Source: Candidatus Aminicenantota bacterium (GTDB lineage Bacteria > Acidobacteriota > Aminicenantia > Aminicenantales > Aminicenantaceae). From it: a DNA stretch of 11,286 nt. The notes beneath the pieces were generated by a model, which saw only the letters and a program-made list of their open reading frames with translations, did no database searches and was not told the DNA's origin. The stretch's first letter is position 1. Each line of letters begins with the position of its first letter. The position numbers were made by a program, and so were the translations under genes. The stretch spans positions 1-11,286 of the forward strand of contig DAOVBT010000028.1 in NCBI GenBank assembly GCA_030670375.1, written 5' to 3'. Shown here piece after piece: positions 1-6,590 of this stretch.

Positions 1-84
1 TACTAAGAGGCAAACAGCTCTAGTTTTACATTGTTGAAAAGGTTTTGGGGGATGTCTATACGCTTTCTTGTGGGCTTCGGCCAT
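1..84 (-). CDS. Partial 5' end of an unidentified gene, running off the left edge
   Basis: On the minus strand an ATG at 84-82 is preceded by a strong Shine-Dalgarno GGAGGT (94-89) with a 4-base spacer. The frame stays open for all 28 codons to the window edge, beginning MAEAHKKAYRHPPK. The start is basic and hydrophilic with no signal peptide, and I do not recognise the family. It lies 80 bases downstream of the PIN toxin stop on the same strand, so it may be read through from that promoter. The case rests on the ribosome binding site and the open frame. It could be a chance short frame, because the rest of the gene is outside the window. Confidence 0.45.
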   Translation of the reverse strand, partial: MAEAHKKAYRHPPKPFQQCKTRAVCLLV

Positions 85-164
85 GCTGACCTCCATTGGA
101 TTTATGGATTTTACCTTCAGATGCTCCCTGTGATGGACTCCGGGTGAGGCTGCACTGGATATTA

Positions 165-596
165 TCAGTTCTCCCAATTCTCTGGAAGGTTTTTTGATAA
201 AATATGTGAAAGTTTGTTTTTTTTGATGAGCTGGTGAGCCTTGTTATCGAAGGTCAGCCATATGCCGTTTAATTCTTTTGCCAATGCCGCATAACAGGCA
301 TCGTATCCGGTAAGCCCCCTATCCAAAAAAACAGAAGCCTTCCGGACAAGGCCTTCGGTCATGGGATAACGCAGTATGCCACAATTGAGAACAGGAATCA
401 TGCCTTTGAGGAAAGCCTCGGATCCCTGAGGATGTGTCCGGCACAAAACGGCATACACTTCGAAACAAAAAAGCTCTGGCACAGCAAATCTCTCTGGTTG
501 CAAGAGCATTCTTTCGAGGACAAGGTCAGCGTTGGGATGGCTTTCTTGCTCGATAAACCACCGAACTGCGACGGAAGCATCGACCACCCAGATCAT
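165..596 (-). CDS. PIN-domain ribonuclease toxin (VapC-like) of module 1
   Basis: This 143-residue protein fits the usual size of a single-domain PIN toxin. PIN toxins are Mg/Mn-dependent RNases that cut tRNA or rRNA when freed from their antitoxin. The acidic active site can be read as Asp6 in the first strand (WVVDASVAV), Glu46 (or Glu41) in ELFCFEVYAV, Asp99 in GLTGYDACYAAL and Asp117 in LTFDNKAHQL. The GYDACYAALA and LTFDNKA signatures are typical of the family. Its ATG overlaps the antitoxin stop by four bases (ATGA at 596-593), which indicates translational coupling and shared transcription from the promoter at 904-932. The family call is secure; RNA target and activity cannot be read from sequence. 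Confidence 0.88.
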   Translation of the reverse strand: MIWVVDASVAVRWFIEQESHPNADLVLERMLLQPERFAVPELFCFEVYAVLCRTHPQGSEAFLKGMIPVLNCGILRYPMTEGLVRKASVFLDRGLTGYDACYAALAKELNGIWLTFDNKAHQLIKKNKLSHILSKNLPENWEN

Positions 597-865
597 AGTT
601 CGTATCCTCTTAATTCACGAAGTATCTCAACGCTGTCTTTGGTCCCGCGTCTTTTAGCCTTCAATCCTTTGATGATTTCCAGCAAACGTTTTTTTTCTTC
701 CTCTGCCTGGTAATCGAGAAATCTTTTTTTGAATTGCTCGGGAGTGATAAGGACCGCACGGATTTTTCTCCCCTTACTGACCAATATTGGTTTCCCAGTT
801 TTATTCAACTCCTCCAATACCTCTCCCAGATGGTTCCTGATCTTTAAAGCATTTACTGTTTTCAT
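593..865 (-). CDS. Phd/YefM-family antitoxin of module 1
   Basis: This 90-residue antitoxin starts MKTVNALKIRNHLGEVL, and the N-terminal half (about residues 1-45) has the Phd/YefM pattern: LR.HLGEVLEEL, then TGKPILVSKGRKIRAVLI. That half normally forms the DNA-binding dimer. The charged C-terminal half (about 46-90) would wrap and inhibit the toxin. I chose the ATG at 865 because GAGGG lies five bases upstream. The longer GTG-initiated frame from 898 would begin at the predicted transcription start and so is unlikely. It is followed directly by the PIN toxin with a 4-base overlap. Phd-type antitoxins usually repress their own promoter, and the inverted repeat at 907-923 over the -10 is a candidate operator. 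Confidence 0.85.
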   Translation of the reverse strand: MKTVNALKIRNHLGEVLEELNKTGKPILVSKGRKIRAVLITPEQFKKRFLDYQAEEEKKRLLEIIKGLKAKRRGTKDSVEILRELRGYEL

Positions 866-903
866 GATATCCCTCAAATTCAAGATAGTTACTGACACCC
901 ATC

Positions 904-932
904 TTTATAGAGAAATTATCTATTGATGTCAA
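904..932 (-). promoter_or_regulatory. Near-consensus promoter of toxin-antitoxin module 1, with candidate operator
   Basis: On the minus strand, -35 TTGACA (932-927), a 17-base spacer and -10 TATAAA (909-904). The predicted transcript start near 898-897 leaves about 32 leader bases before the antitoxin ATG at 865. An inverted repeat ATAGA-N7-TCTAT (907-923) straddles the -10 and spacer and could be the antitoxin binding site. It lies only 24 bases beyond the stop of the next toxin upstream, so module 1 has its own promoter. Confidence 0.75.
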
Positions 933-955
933 GTGTAGACGTGCATATACATATC

Positions 956-1357
956 TTATAATCGGAAAAATTCAAGATCGAGCTTTATTTTTTCATTAAC
1001 AAGGTCAAAATGAGGATCTGCTGTTGCCAACATTAAGTCATGATGAAGGACATGGGCAGCGATTATTAAATCAGTTAGAGGTATGGTCAATCCTTTTCTT
1101 CTTAGTTTGAATCCCATTTGGGCAGCCTTCAAAAATATTTTTTCATCCGTTTCAAGATATTTAAATCCTTTAAAATTGTGTTCTAGAAAGGAAAATTCTT
1201 TTTGATTGGATGCACCGATAAGAAGTTCACTCAAGATGATGCCGTTGTAATAGATTTTATCTTCTTCAATCAAAGGTAAAACAAAATTATTGACGGCGTT
1301 GTTATTTCCTCTAAAAAACTCAATCCATATTGTGCTGTCTATGAGAATTTTATTCAT
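956..1357 (-). CDS. vapC: PIN-domain ribonuclease toxin (VapC) of module 2
   Basis: This is a 133-residue PIN-domain protein of typical VapC length. The acidic residues are Asp7 in ILIDSTIWIEFF, Glu44 in IILSELLIGA, Asp96 in IPLTDLIIAAH and Asp114 with Asp118 in LATADPHFD. The IDSTIWIEF..G start and the SELLIGA stretch are characteristic VapC signatures. The predicted role is a metal-dependent endoribonuclease held inactive by the partner antitoxin. The ATG lies inside the 3' end of the antitoxin gene (8-base overlap, 1350-1357), so the two are almost certainly co-translated. It is unlike the module 1 toxin apart from the PIN residues, so the two modules do not look like a recent duplication. 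The region is visibly AT-richer than the enzyme genes. Confidence 0.92.
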   Translation of the reverse strand: MNKILIDSTIWIEFFRGNNNAVNNFVLPLIEEDKIYYNGIILSELLIGASNQKEFSFLEHNFKGFKYLETDEKIFLKAAQMGFKLRRKGLTIPLTDLIIAAHVLHHDLMLATADPHFDLVNEKIKLDLEFFRL

Positions 1358-1553
1358 TCAATTCTTCTTTCCTCAATTTTAGGATATCCACGTCCAGCTT
1401 CAATTTACCGCACGACTCTTTGATTTTCGCACGTTTCAATTTCCTTACGAAATCTGAAAGAGCCATCTCTATAACTTTCGTTTTGTTGGAGATCCCAGCA
1501 AGCTTCATAGATTCGGTGATTAAGTCATCCTTTATATTTAGCGTGGTTCTCAT
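1350..1553 (-). CDS. vapB: VapB-type antitoxin (ribbon-helix-helix-like N-terminus) of module 2
   Basis: This 67-residue protein begins MRTTLNIKDDLITESMKLAG, the hallmark of the VapB antitoxin family often listed as DUF2191: MRTTL.I.DDL..EAM.L.GI..KT.V...AL. The first 35 or so residues should form the DNA-binding dimer. The Lys-rich tail (about 36-67) should bind the PIN toxin. I chose the ATG at 1553 because AGAGGTG stands just upstream. An upstream in-frame extension to 1583 would place codons over the promoter -10, so it is rejected. It overlaps the toxin start by eight bases. Autorepression through the repeats at 1565-1586 is likely. Confidence 0.9.
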   Translation of the reverse strand: MRTTLNIKDDLITESMKLAGISNKTKVIEMALSDFVRKLKRAKIKESCGKLKLDVDILKLRKEELNE

Positions 1554-1564
1554 ATGCACCTCTA

Positions 1565-1599
1565 ATGCATATAATAGATGCATATAGCAGATATGTCAA
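1565..1599 (-). promoter_or_regulatory. Promoter of vapBC module 2 with paired ATGCAT operator sites
   Basis: On the minus strand, -35 TTGACA (1599-1594), a 17-base spacer and -10 TATTAT (1576-1571). The plus-strand sequence ATGCATATA occurs at 1565-1573 and again at 1578-1586, 13 bases apart. Each copy contains the palindrome ATGCAT, and the two flank the -10 immediately on both sides. A dimeric or tetrameric VapB bound there would block polymerase. The predicted start near 1564 leaves about 11 leader bases before the vapB ATG. Confidence 0.75.
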
Positions 1600-1712
1600 C
1601 TCTTGTTAGGGATTTACAGGATAATCGTGATGATGATACAAAGAACCGCTGTAAATGAAAAAAATGAACTTTTATAAAAACAATAGAAGTCGTAAAATAA
1701 TCGACTGTGAGT
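1600..1712. other. AT-rich intergenic stretch with an 8-bp inverted repeat
   Basis: I see no gene in this spacer between the divergent vapBC promoter and the carboxypeptidase promoter. The one ordered element is a perfect inverted repeat, ATTTACAG (1612-1619) against CTGTAAAT (1649-1656), with 29 bases between the arms. It has no T-tract or short loop, so it does not look like a terminator. It could be a pair of operator half-sites or chance. Confidence 0.35.
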
Positions 1713-1741
1713 TTGACCGGTATGGGAGGTTGTGGTATACA
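1713..1741 (+). promoter_or_regulatory. Promoter of the carboxypeptidase-acyltransferase pair
   Basis: -35 TTGACC (1713-1718), a 17-base spacer and -10 TATACA (1736-1741). The predicted start near 1748 gives a leader of about 52 bases before the ATG at 1800, which carries an excellent AGGAGG (1789-1794) five bases upstream. This placement argues against the longer in-frame start at 1707, which lies within the promoter. Confidence 0.55.
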
Positions 1742-1799
1742 TCGGAATTGCATCCATAAAGAAAACATGAAGCTTCACGAATTCATTCAGGAGGGGCAA

Positions 1800-3272
1800 A
1801 TGCATTTTAAAAAGTTGATTGGTTTCCTTTTCTTTTTGACTTGTATCGTCGTGTTTCTCTCAGCCGCAGACGAGCCTATAACCGAAGAGCAACTCCATTC
1901 GGTCACCAAACATTCGGTGACCATAGGAGGCGAAGTTGTCGATTACACCGTCACTACCGGGACAATGCCCCTCCACGATATCAAGGGCGAACAGGACGCT
2001 TATATTTTTTACATCGCATACACAAAGGACGGTATCAAAGACAAAACAAAGCGCCCCCTGATATTTTCCTTCAACGGAGGACCGGGATCGTCGTCAGTCT
2101 GGATGCACATGGGCTTTTTAGGCCCCCGCAAGGTGCTTTACAATACAGATGGCTTTATGCTCCAGCCGCCCTACGAGGTGGTCGATAATGAACACTCTAT
2201 TCTGGATGTCGCTGACCTGGTCTTCATCGATCCTGTGGCCACCGGATTCAGCCGGATGCTTCCAAAAAAACCTCTGCACAAATACCACGGCGTGATGGAA
2301 GACATCCAGTCGGTTGCCGAGTTCATTCGTCTGTATATCACTCGCCATGATCGCTGGGGCTCACCCAAATTCATCATTGGGGAAAGCTATGGCACCACCC
2401 GTGCCGCCGGCCTAACTGGCTACCTTCTGAGCACACACCGGATTTACACCAACGGCACTATCCTGGTTTCGATGACCGAGCTGGGATCCGATCCAGCCCT
2501 TGACCTGTCGTGCATGCTGATCCTCCCCCACTTCACGGCCACAGCCTGGTATCACAAAGCCTTGCCTGCCGACCTTCAGGCTAAACCTCTCCGTGAAGTC
2601 TTGGACGAGGCAGAGGCCTTTGCCACCGGAGAATATGCCCTGGCTCTGAACAAAGGAGGATGGCTTTCCGACACCGAGCGGGACACCATAGCCGCTAAGA
2701 TAGCGCGGTTCACCGGTTTGTCGCCAGATTTTATAAAAAATTGCAACCTGCGTGTAGAAAGACATCGTTTCTGGAAAGAACTTCTCCGTTCCAGGGGCTT
2801 AACCGTAGGCCGCCTTGATAGCCGCTACACCGGCACGGATCGCGACTCTGCCGGCGAGACTTTTGAATTCGATCCAGCAATGGCGCACTGGAGTGGCCCT
2901 TTCTCAGGGGCTGTCAATCGCTATTTCACAGAGGAACTAAAAATAAAAACCGACCTGAACTATGAAATTTTTGGCAGTGTCAGACCATGGAAAGGCCGCG
3001 GAGATGTCAACACGGGAGAGATGCTGCGCCAAGCGATGACCGCGAATCCCTTTCTTAAGGTCTTCATTCTCGAGGGTTATTACGATGCGGCCTGTGACTA
3101 CTTCACTGCCCAGTACACTATGAACCATCTGGATCTTACGGGAAAGCTCAAAGATCGCATCTCCTTCGGGTTCTACGAGTCAGGACACATGATGTACATC
3201 CATTTGCCTTCCCTTATAAAAGCCAAGCAGGACTTGGCCGATTTTATCCGCTCAGCCTGTCCAGAAAGGTAA
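1800..3272 (+). CDS. Exported S10-family serine carboxypeptidase
   Basis: This 490-residue protein has a Sec signal peptide (basic MHFKKLIG, then a hydrophobic core; likely cleavage near LSA-A at residues 21-23). The S10 landmarks follow in order: the oxyanion-hole motif NGGPGSSS (92-99), the nucleophile Ser196 in GESYGTT, the acid Asp429 in EGYYDAACDY and the base His463 in ESGHMMY. The order Ser-Asp-His and the length match the bacterial branch of peptidase family S10, which removes C-terminal residues from peptides, usually at acidic pH. It would act in the periplasm or outside the cell, probably in peptide scavenging. The acyltransferase-like gene starts 8 bases after its stop. No triad residue is missing. 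Substrate preference is not readable. Confidence 0.92.
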   Translation: MHFKKLIGFLFFLTCIVVFLSAADEPITEEQLHSVTKHSVTIGGEVVDYTVTTGTMPLHDIKGEQDAYIFYIAYTKDGIKDKTKRPLIFSFNGGPGSSSVWMHMGFLGPRKVLYNTDGFMLQPPYEVVDNEHSILDVADLVFIDPVATGFSRMLPKKPLHKYHGVMEDIQSVAEFIRLYITRHDRWGSPKFIIGESYGTTRAAGLTGYLLSTHRIYTNGTILVSMTELGSDPALDLSCMLILPHFTATAWYHKALPADLQAKPLREVLDEAEAFATGEYALALNKGGWLSDTERDTIAAKIARFTGLSPDFIKNCNLRVERHRFWKELLRSRGLTVGRLDSRYTGTDRDSAGETFEFDPAMAHWSGPFSGAVNRYFTEELKIKTDLNYEIFGSVRPWKGRGDVNTGEMLRQAMTANPFLKVFILEGYYDAACDYFTAQYTMNHLDLTGKLKDRISFGFYESGHMMYIHLPSLIKAKQDLADFIRSACPER

Positions 3273-3280
3273 AAAACGGG

Positions 3281-4141
3281 ATGCTGACTTTCTCTTTCAG
3301 AACTGCTGTAAGAATTTTAAAAACCATCCCCATCTGTCCAAAACCTAGAAGTATCGGGATAAAAACCATCCCCAAAGAGGGACCTGTGATTTTTGTCTAC
3401 AATCACATCGTTCTGCGTGCTGAACCGGTGTGGTTGGGAATCGGTATTCCGGTTAAACCACATGTCAGATTTTTTACCGATATTAAACTGGCAGATCCCA
3501 AAAGCCTTCCGATATTGAAAAAAGACATCCGGGAGTCCGTCTTCACCCAGAAATTTCAACTCAAAGCAAATCGATTCCGCTGGACCAAGGCAGCATTGGA
3601 AAAATTTGTCGACGTCCTTGCAAGATATATTATCGCGCAGATGAACAGGTTCGATGTGATCATCGCAAATCTGGATTATCCGACGGAAAAAGAAGAAATA
3701 TCCAGCAAATTTAAAACGAATCTCAAGGCGCTGAAAAAGTGCGTTCGCTGCCTGGAAAACAATATCCCGATTGCCATCGCCCCGAGTGGAGGAAAGACAT
3801 ACGAGGAGTTCGAGAATCCCGTCTACAACACGACCATCCCAACATTGGCAAGCCGGCTCTATAACCAAGACAAAGTCGTTAAAATCGTGCCGAGCATCAT
3901 CAAAGAACGGCCCACCATCGACCAGAGCACATACTGGCGTTATGTTGCAGACAGAATTATTTTTTACAGGTTTTTCAGACAGGCCTTGCATTTTTTCAGG
4001 ATAAAAAGCTATAAAAGGCCGACCTTAACGATCGAATTTTTGCCCCCTCTTACATTTGAAAGGGAAAATCCGACAAAAAGTGAAAAAGTTGATTTTATCA
4101 AGGGCCTTTTGCAGTTGATCTACGACAGCCTGAAAAAATAA
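3281..4141 (+). CDS. Divergent lysophospholipid acyltransferase-like (PlsC/LPLAT superfamily) protein
   Basis: This 286-residue protein has no clear transmembrane helix or signal peptide. The start (residues 24-50, SIGIKTIPKEGPVIFVYNH) resembles the PlsC entry strand and histidine block. Residues 167-171 (APSGG) sit where PlsC proteins have FPEGT, and KIVPSII (201-207) matches the later .IVPV strand. The expected H-x4-D is altered: His42 is followed by five residues and then Glu48. The protein may therefore be a distant acyltransferase that acylates a lysolipid or other polar acceptor, or a non-catalytic relative. It follows the carboxypeptidase by 8 bases with only a weak ribosome site, suggesting co-transcription. 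Its stop abuts the stop of the convergent flavoprotein gene. The gene is real; the family call is moderate. Confidence 0.5.
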   Translation: MLTFSFRTAVRILKTIPICPKPRSIGIKTIPKEGPVIFVYNHIVLRAEPVWLGIGIPVKPHVRFFTDIKLADPKSLPILKKDIRESVFTQKFQLKANRFRWTKAALEKFVDVLARYIIAQMNRFDVIIANLDYPTEKEEISSKFKTNLKALKKCVRCLENNIPIAIAPSGGKTYEEFENPVYNTTIPTLASRLYNQDKVVKIVPSIIKERPTIDQSTYWRYVADRIIFYRFFRQALHFFRIKSYKRPTLTIEFLPPLTFERENPTKSEKVDFIKGLLQLIYDSLKK

Positions 4142-5551
4142 TCAGATGTGTTCGATATCTGTGTGATCGGAGATCTCGGAATTGGTCGTACACAAGTCAC
4201 CTATCGCAAGTTTGTGAACATCGTTTTTCCCGGTGAGCCGTGCAAAATCCTCAAGCTCTTCGGTTGAAGCCTTCAGGTAATTTTCCAATCCCTTGGCCAC
4301 CTCTTCGATGTTGAGCCTCGCTCTCAATTCCGGGTCCTGCGTCGTGATCCCTTTCGGGCATTTTCCGGTGTCGCAGATGCGGTATTGCTGGCATCCGATG
4401 GCCATCAGTGCCGAGGTTCCTATGGCAATGGCATCTGCTCCAAGGGCCAGCGCTTTGGCAAAATCTGAGGAAACCCTCAGCCCTCCTGTGATCACAAGGG
4501 ACACGTCTTCAGCTCCTTTCTCCTTGAGGAATTTCTGCGCCCTGTAAAGGGCAAACATCGAAGGAACCGATGTAGCAGCTTTGACGAATTTGGGGGAAGC
4601 TCCTGTGGCACCGGCTCTTCCATCGATCGTGATAAAATCAGGTTGAGCATACAACGCCACTTCCAGGTCGGCCTCGATATTTCCCGCCGCAAATTTGATG
4701 CCTATCGGCTTTCCTCCAGAAGCTTTGCGAAGCCAATCCACCTTTTTTTTCAGGTCATCCTTGCTTTTGATCTCTTCAAAATGCGCGGGGCTGATGATAT
4801 CCTCCCCCTCTTTGAATCCTCTGACTTCGGCCACTTCCTTGGTCACTTTTTTACCGGGCAAATGGCCTCCCATTCCGGGCTTGGCCGATTGCCCGATTTT
4901 GATCTCGATGGCATCGACACGTTGAAGGTTCTCCTCGGTCACGCTGTATCGATTAGGCACATACTCAAAAATGTACTTAAACGCACGCTCCATGGATTCC
5001 GGGAGAATCCCTCCCTCTCCAGAACACATCGCCGTCTTCACAGCCGCACTCCCCGTTGCCAGGGAAACCTTCGCTTCCTTGGAAAGAGCGCCGAAGGACA
5101 TATGGGTGACATACACAGGAGTTTCAATTACCATGGGCACTTTTGCTTTTGGCCCTATGACGGTTTGTGTATTGACAGGAACCTCGCGGTTGAGGGGCAG
5201 TTTGGCCAGTTGGGCCCCTTTGATCAGGATCTCATCCCAAGAAGGAACGGGTTTTCTCGTTCGCATGGGCTCGATGATCGGTTTTCCCGTCTCCGCCATC
5301 TGGTGGATATCGGCCATGTGGACTTCCAGCTCGTCTTCCAACCTCCTGAATTCACCGGGAGACCCGGATGCATCCTCGGGTACTCCCACAGACACATCCG
5401 AGCTCCTGGTTTCTTCTTCTACTTTTTTCCAAGCGGATTTGTCCGATTCACAGACATGACAATTCCAGTCCTCTGCGAGTTCGTTCCATTTTTTCCCTTC
5501 TTTTTTTTCGTCAAAAATGGTGTCACAGACGGAACACTTGTAAACGGCCAT
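4142..5551 (-). CDS. Rubredoxin-fused glutamate synthase-like FMN/Fe-S protein (archaeal-type GltB large domain)
   Basis: This 469-residue fusion starts with a rubredoxin domain (about 1-42), with iron ligands Cys6, Cys9, Cys31 and Cys34 in CSVC and DWNCHVC. An acidic linker (about 44-95) leads into a glutamate-synthase FMN domain (about 100-450). There VTHMSFGALS, CSGEGGILPES, IKIGQSAKPGMGGHLPG, FITIDGRAGATGASP and LVITGGLRVSSD are classic FMN-barrel motifs. Cys387, Cys393 and Cys398 (CQQYRICDTGKC) match the 3Fe-4S ligands. The glutaminase domain and a pyridine-nucleotide domain are absent, so ammonia or a partner subunit would supply nitrogen and rubredoxin would carry electrons. It sits in one operon with rubrerythrin, 9 bases after its stop and behind GAGGA. 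Either glutamate synthesis or a redox role serving rubrerythrin is possible; only the former is known for the family. Confidence 0.88.
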   Translation of the reverse strand: MAVYKCSVCDTIFDEKKEGKKWNELAEDWNCHVCESDKSAWKKVEEETRSSDVSVGVPEDASGSPGEFRRLEDELEVHMADIHQMAETGKPIIEPMRTRKPVPSWDEILIKGAQLAKLPLNREVPVNTQTVIGPKAKVPMVIETPVYVTHMSFGALSKEAKVSLATGSAAVKTAMCSGEGGILPESMERAFKYIFEYVPNRYSVTEENLQRVDAIEIKIGQSAKPGMGGHLPGKKVTKEVAEVRGFKEGEDIISPAHFEEIKSKDDLKKKVDWLRKASGGKPIGIKFAAGNIEADLEVALYAQPDFITIDGRAGATGASPKFVKAATSVPSMFALYRAQKFLKEKGAEDVSLVITGGLRVSSDFAKALALGADAIAIGTSALMAIGCQQYRICDTGKCPKGITTQDPELRARLNIEEVAKGLENYLKASTEELEDFARLTGKNDVHKLAIGDLCTTNSEISDHTDIEHI

Positions 5552-5560
5552 TTTATCCTC

Positions 5561-6082
5561 TTAGAAATCCAAATCTGCCGGTTCGTAGAATTCTCTGGGA
5601 TTCTTGCAGGCGGGGCACTTCGGGGGAGGTTCTGTTCCCTCGACGGTAAAGCCACACACGCTGCATTTCCACTTGATCGGTTCTTCTCTCTTGAAAACCG
5701 TGCCGTTCTGGACCATTCCCAACAATTTTTCGTATCGCTCTCTGTGATGGGCCTCGATCTTCCCGATCATTTTGAATAATAGGGCTGCTTCTGTGTTACC
5801 CTCAGCTTCAGCCTCTTCGGCGAACTGGGGATACATCTCGATGGTCTCGTAGTTCTCACCGTTCATGGCCGCTTCCAGGTTCTCTGCTGTGGTTCCGACA
5901 CCACTCAACAGCTTGAAATGGTCTTTGGCATGGTTCATTTCATTCAAAGCTGTTTCCTCGAAAATCTTGGCGATGTAATGATACCCTTCCTCTCGTGCTT
6001 TTTCGGCGAAATACGTATACTTGTTTCTCGCCTGGGACTCCCCTGCAAAGGCAGCCTTGATGTTCTCTTCGGTTTTACTCAT
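5561..6082 (-). CDS. rbr: Rubrerythrin (peroxide-reducing di-iron protein)
   Basis: This 173-residue protein has the two classic rubrerythrin parts. The ferritin-like four-helix domain (about 1-130) carries the di-iron ligands: Glu15 in AGESQARNKY, Glu48 and His51 in EMNH, acidic residues near 89-92 and Glu110-Ala-His-His113. The C-terminal rubredoxin domain (about 135-170) has Cys140/143 (CSVC) and Cys156/159 (CPAC). Rubrerythrin reduces hydrogen peroxide to water in anaerobes using electrons delivered through rubredoxin. It acts in the cytoplasm, and no signal peptide is seen. A strong AAGGAG (6095-6090) lies 7 bases before the ATG. The PerR-like gene precedes it by 19 bases and a rubredoxin fusion follows, so it is the central enzyme of a peroxide-defence operon. 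Confidence 0.97.
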   Translation of the reverse strand: MSKTEENIKAAFAGESQARNKYTYFAEKAREEGYHYIAKIFEETALNEMNHAKDHFKLLSGVGTTAENLEAAMNGENYETIEMYPQFAEEAEAEGNTEAALLFKMIGKIEAHHRERYEKLLGMVQNGTVFKREEPIKWKCSVCGFTVEGTEPPPKCPACKNPREFYEPADLDF

Positions 6083-6101
6083 TTTGGTTCTCCTTTATTT
6101 A

Positions 6102-6584
6102 TTATTTTTTATTTTGTATCGCGATGTTGCGATCTTTGAGCCCCTTTTTCTTTCGGCATTTTTTGCACAAGCCATTCAAGACGACTCTTTTGGTATACAC
6201 TGTAAAGTCATCTTGGAAATAATCCGGGATCCCAAGATTGTCGAATTCATCGCTATAAAAATCCACGATCTTTCCGCAGTGGATACAGTGAAAATGATGA
6301 TGTTTGTCCATGTCCGGGTCGAACCGCCTCGGCCCGCCCTTAGTTGAAACGACATCGACCAGGCCGATCTCCGCAAATGTCAATAATGTCCTGTTTACAG
6401 TGTCATAGGAAATATTCGGAAATTCTTTTCTAACGATGTTGAACATTTCTTCGGCCGTGGGATGATTTTCCTCCTTTATGAGCTTTTTGTATATAGCGCA
6501 ACGTTGCGGAGTGATCCTCAGATCGAATTTTTTGCAGTGCTTAATGAATTGGTCGAGGCAATCGGAAAGCTTATCATTTTGCAT
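6102..6584 (-). CDS. perR: PerR-type peroxide-sensing Fur-family repressor
   Basis: This is a 160-residue Fur-superfamily regulator with an N-terminal winged helix (about 20-85; RITPQRCAIYKKL, then ISYDTVNRTL). The structural zinc site is Cys100, Cys103, Cys140 and Cys143. Aligning by motif with Bacillus PerR, all five regulatory metal ligands are present: His41, Asp89, His95, His97 and Asp108. The Asp at position 89 (RFDPD), where Fur proteins carry Glu, is the feature tied to metal-catalysed histidine oxidation by peroxide. It heads the rubrerythrin operon. Its promoter contains a perfect inverted repeat, so autorepression with peroxide release is expected. No Shine-Dalgarno is seen before the ATG, and the predicted transcript begins on that ATG. 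Confidence 0.9.
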   Translation of the reverse strand: MQNDKLSDCLDQFIKHCKKFDLRITPQRCAIYKKLIKEENHPTAEEMFNIVRKEFPNISYDTVNRTLLTFAEIGLVDVVSTKGGPRRFDPDMDKHHHFHCIHCGKIVDFYSDEFDNLGIPDYFQDDFTVYTKRVVLNGLCKKCRKKKGLKDRNIAIQNKK

Positions 6585-6590
6585 GTTATT

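Noticed and set aside
866..898. Upstream GTG start for the Phd-type antitoxin
   Set aside because: It coincides with the predicted transcript start and has no ribosome site, whereas the ATG at 865 has GAGGG and matches the family's N-terminus.
1707..1799. Longer N-terminal extension of the S10 carboxypeptidase from an upstream in-frame start at 1707
   Set aside because: It would overlap the predicted promoter (1713-1741) and bury the signal peptide 31 residues in. The ATG at 1800 has AGGAGG and begins a good signal peptide.
3317..3991. 224-codon minus-strand frame opposite the acyltransferase-like gene
   Set aside because: The sense frame is longer, follows the peptidase by 8 bases and has LPLAT-like motifs. 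The antisense frame has no recognisable motif or ribosome site.
4643..5779. Long open frame on the plus strand opposite the GltS-fusion and rubrerythrin genes (378 codons)
   Set aside because: It is an antisense shadow of two strongly recognised genes. The translation is Phe/His/Arg-rich, matches no family I know and lacks a ribosome site.
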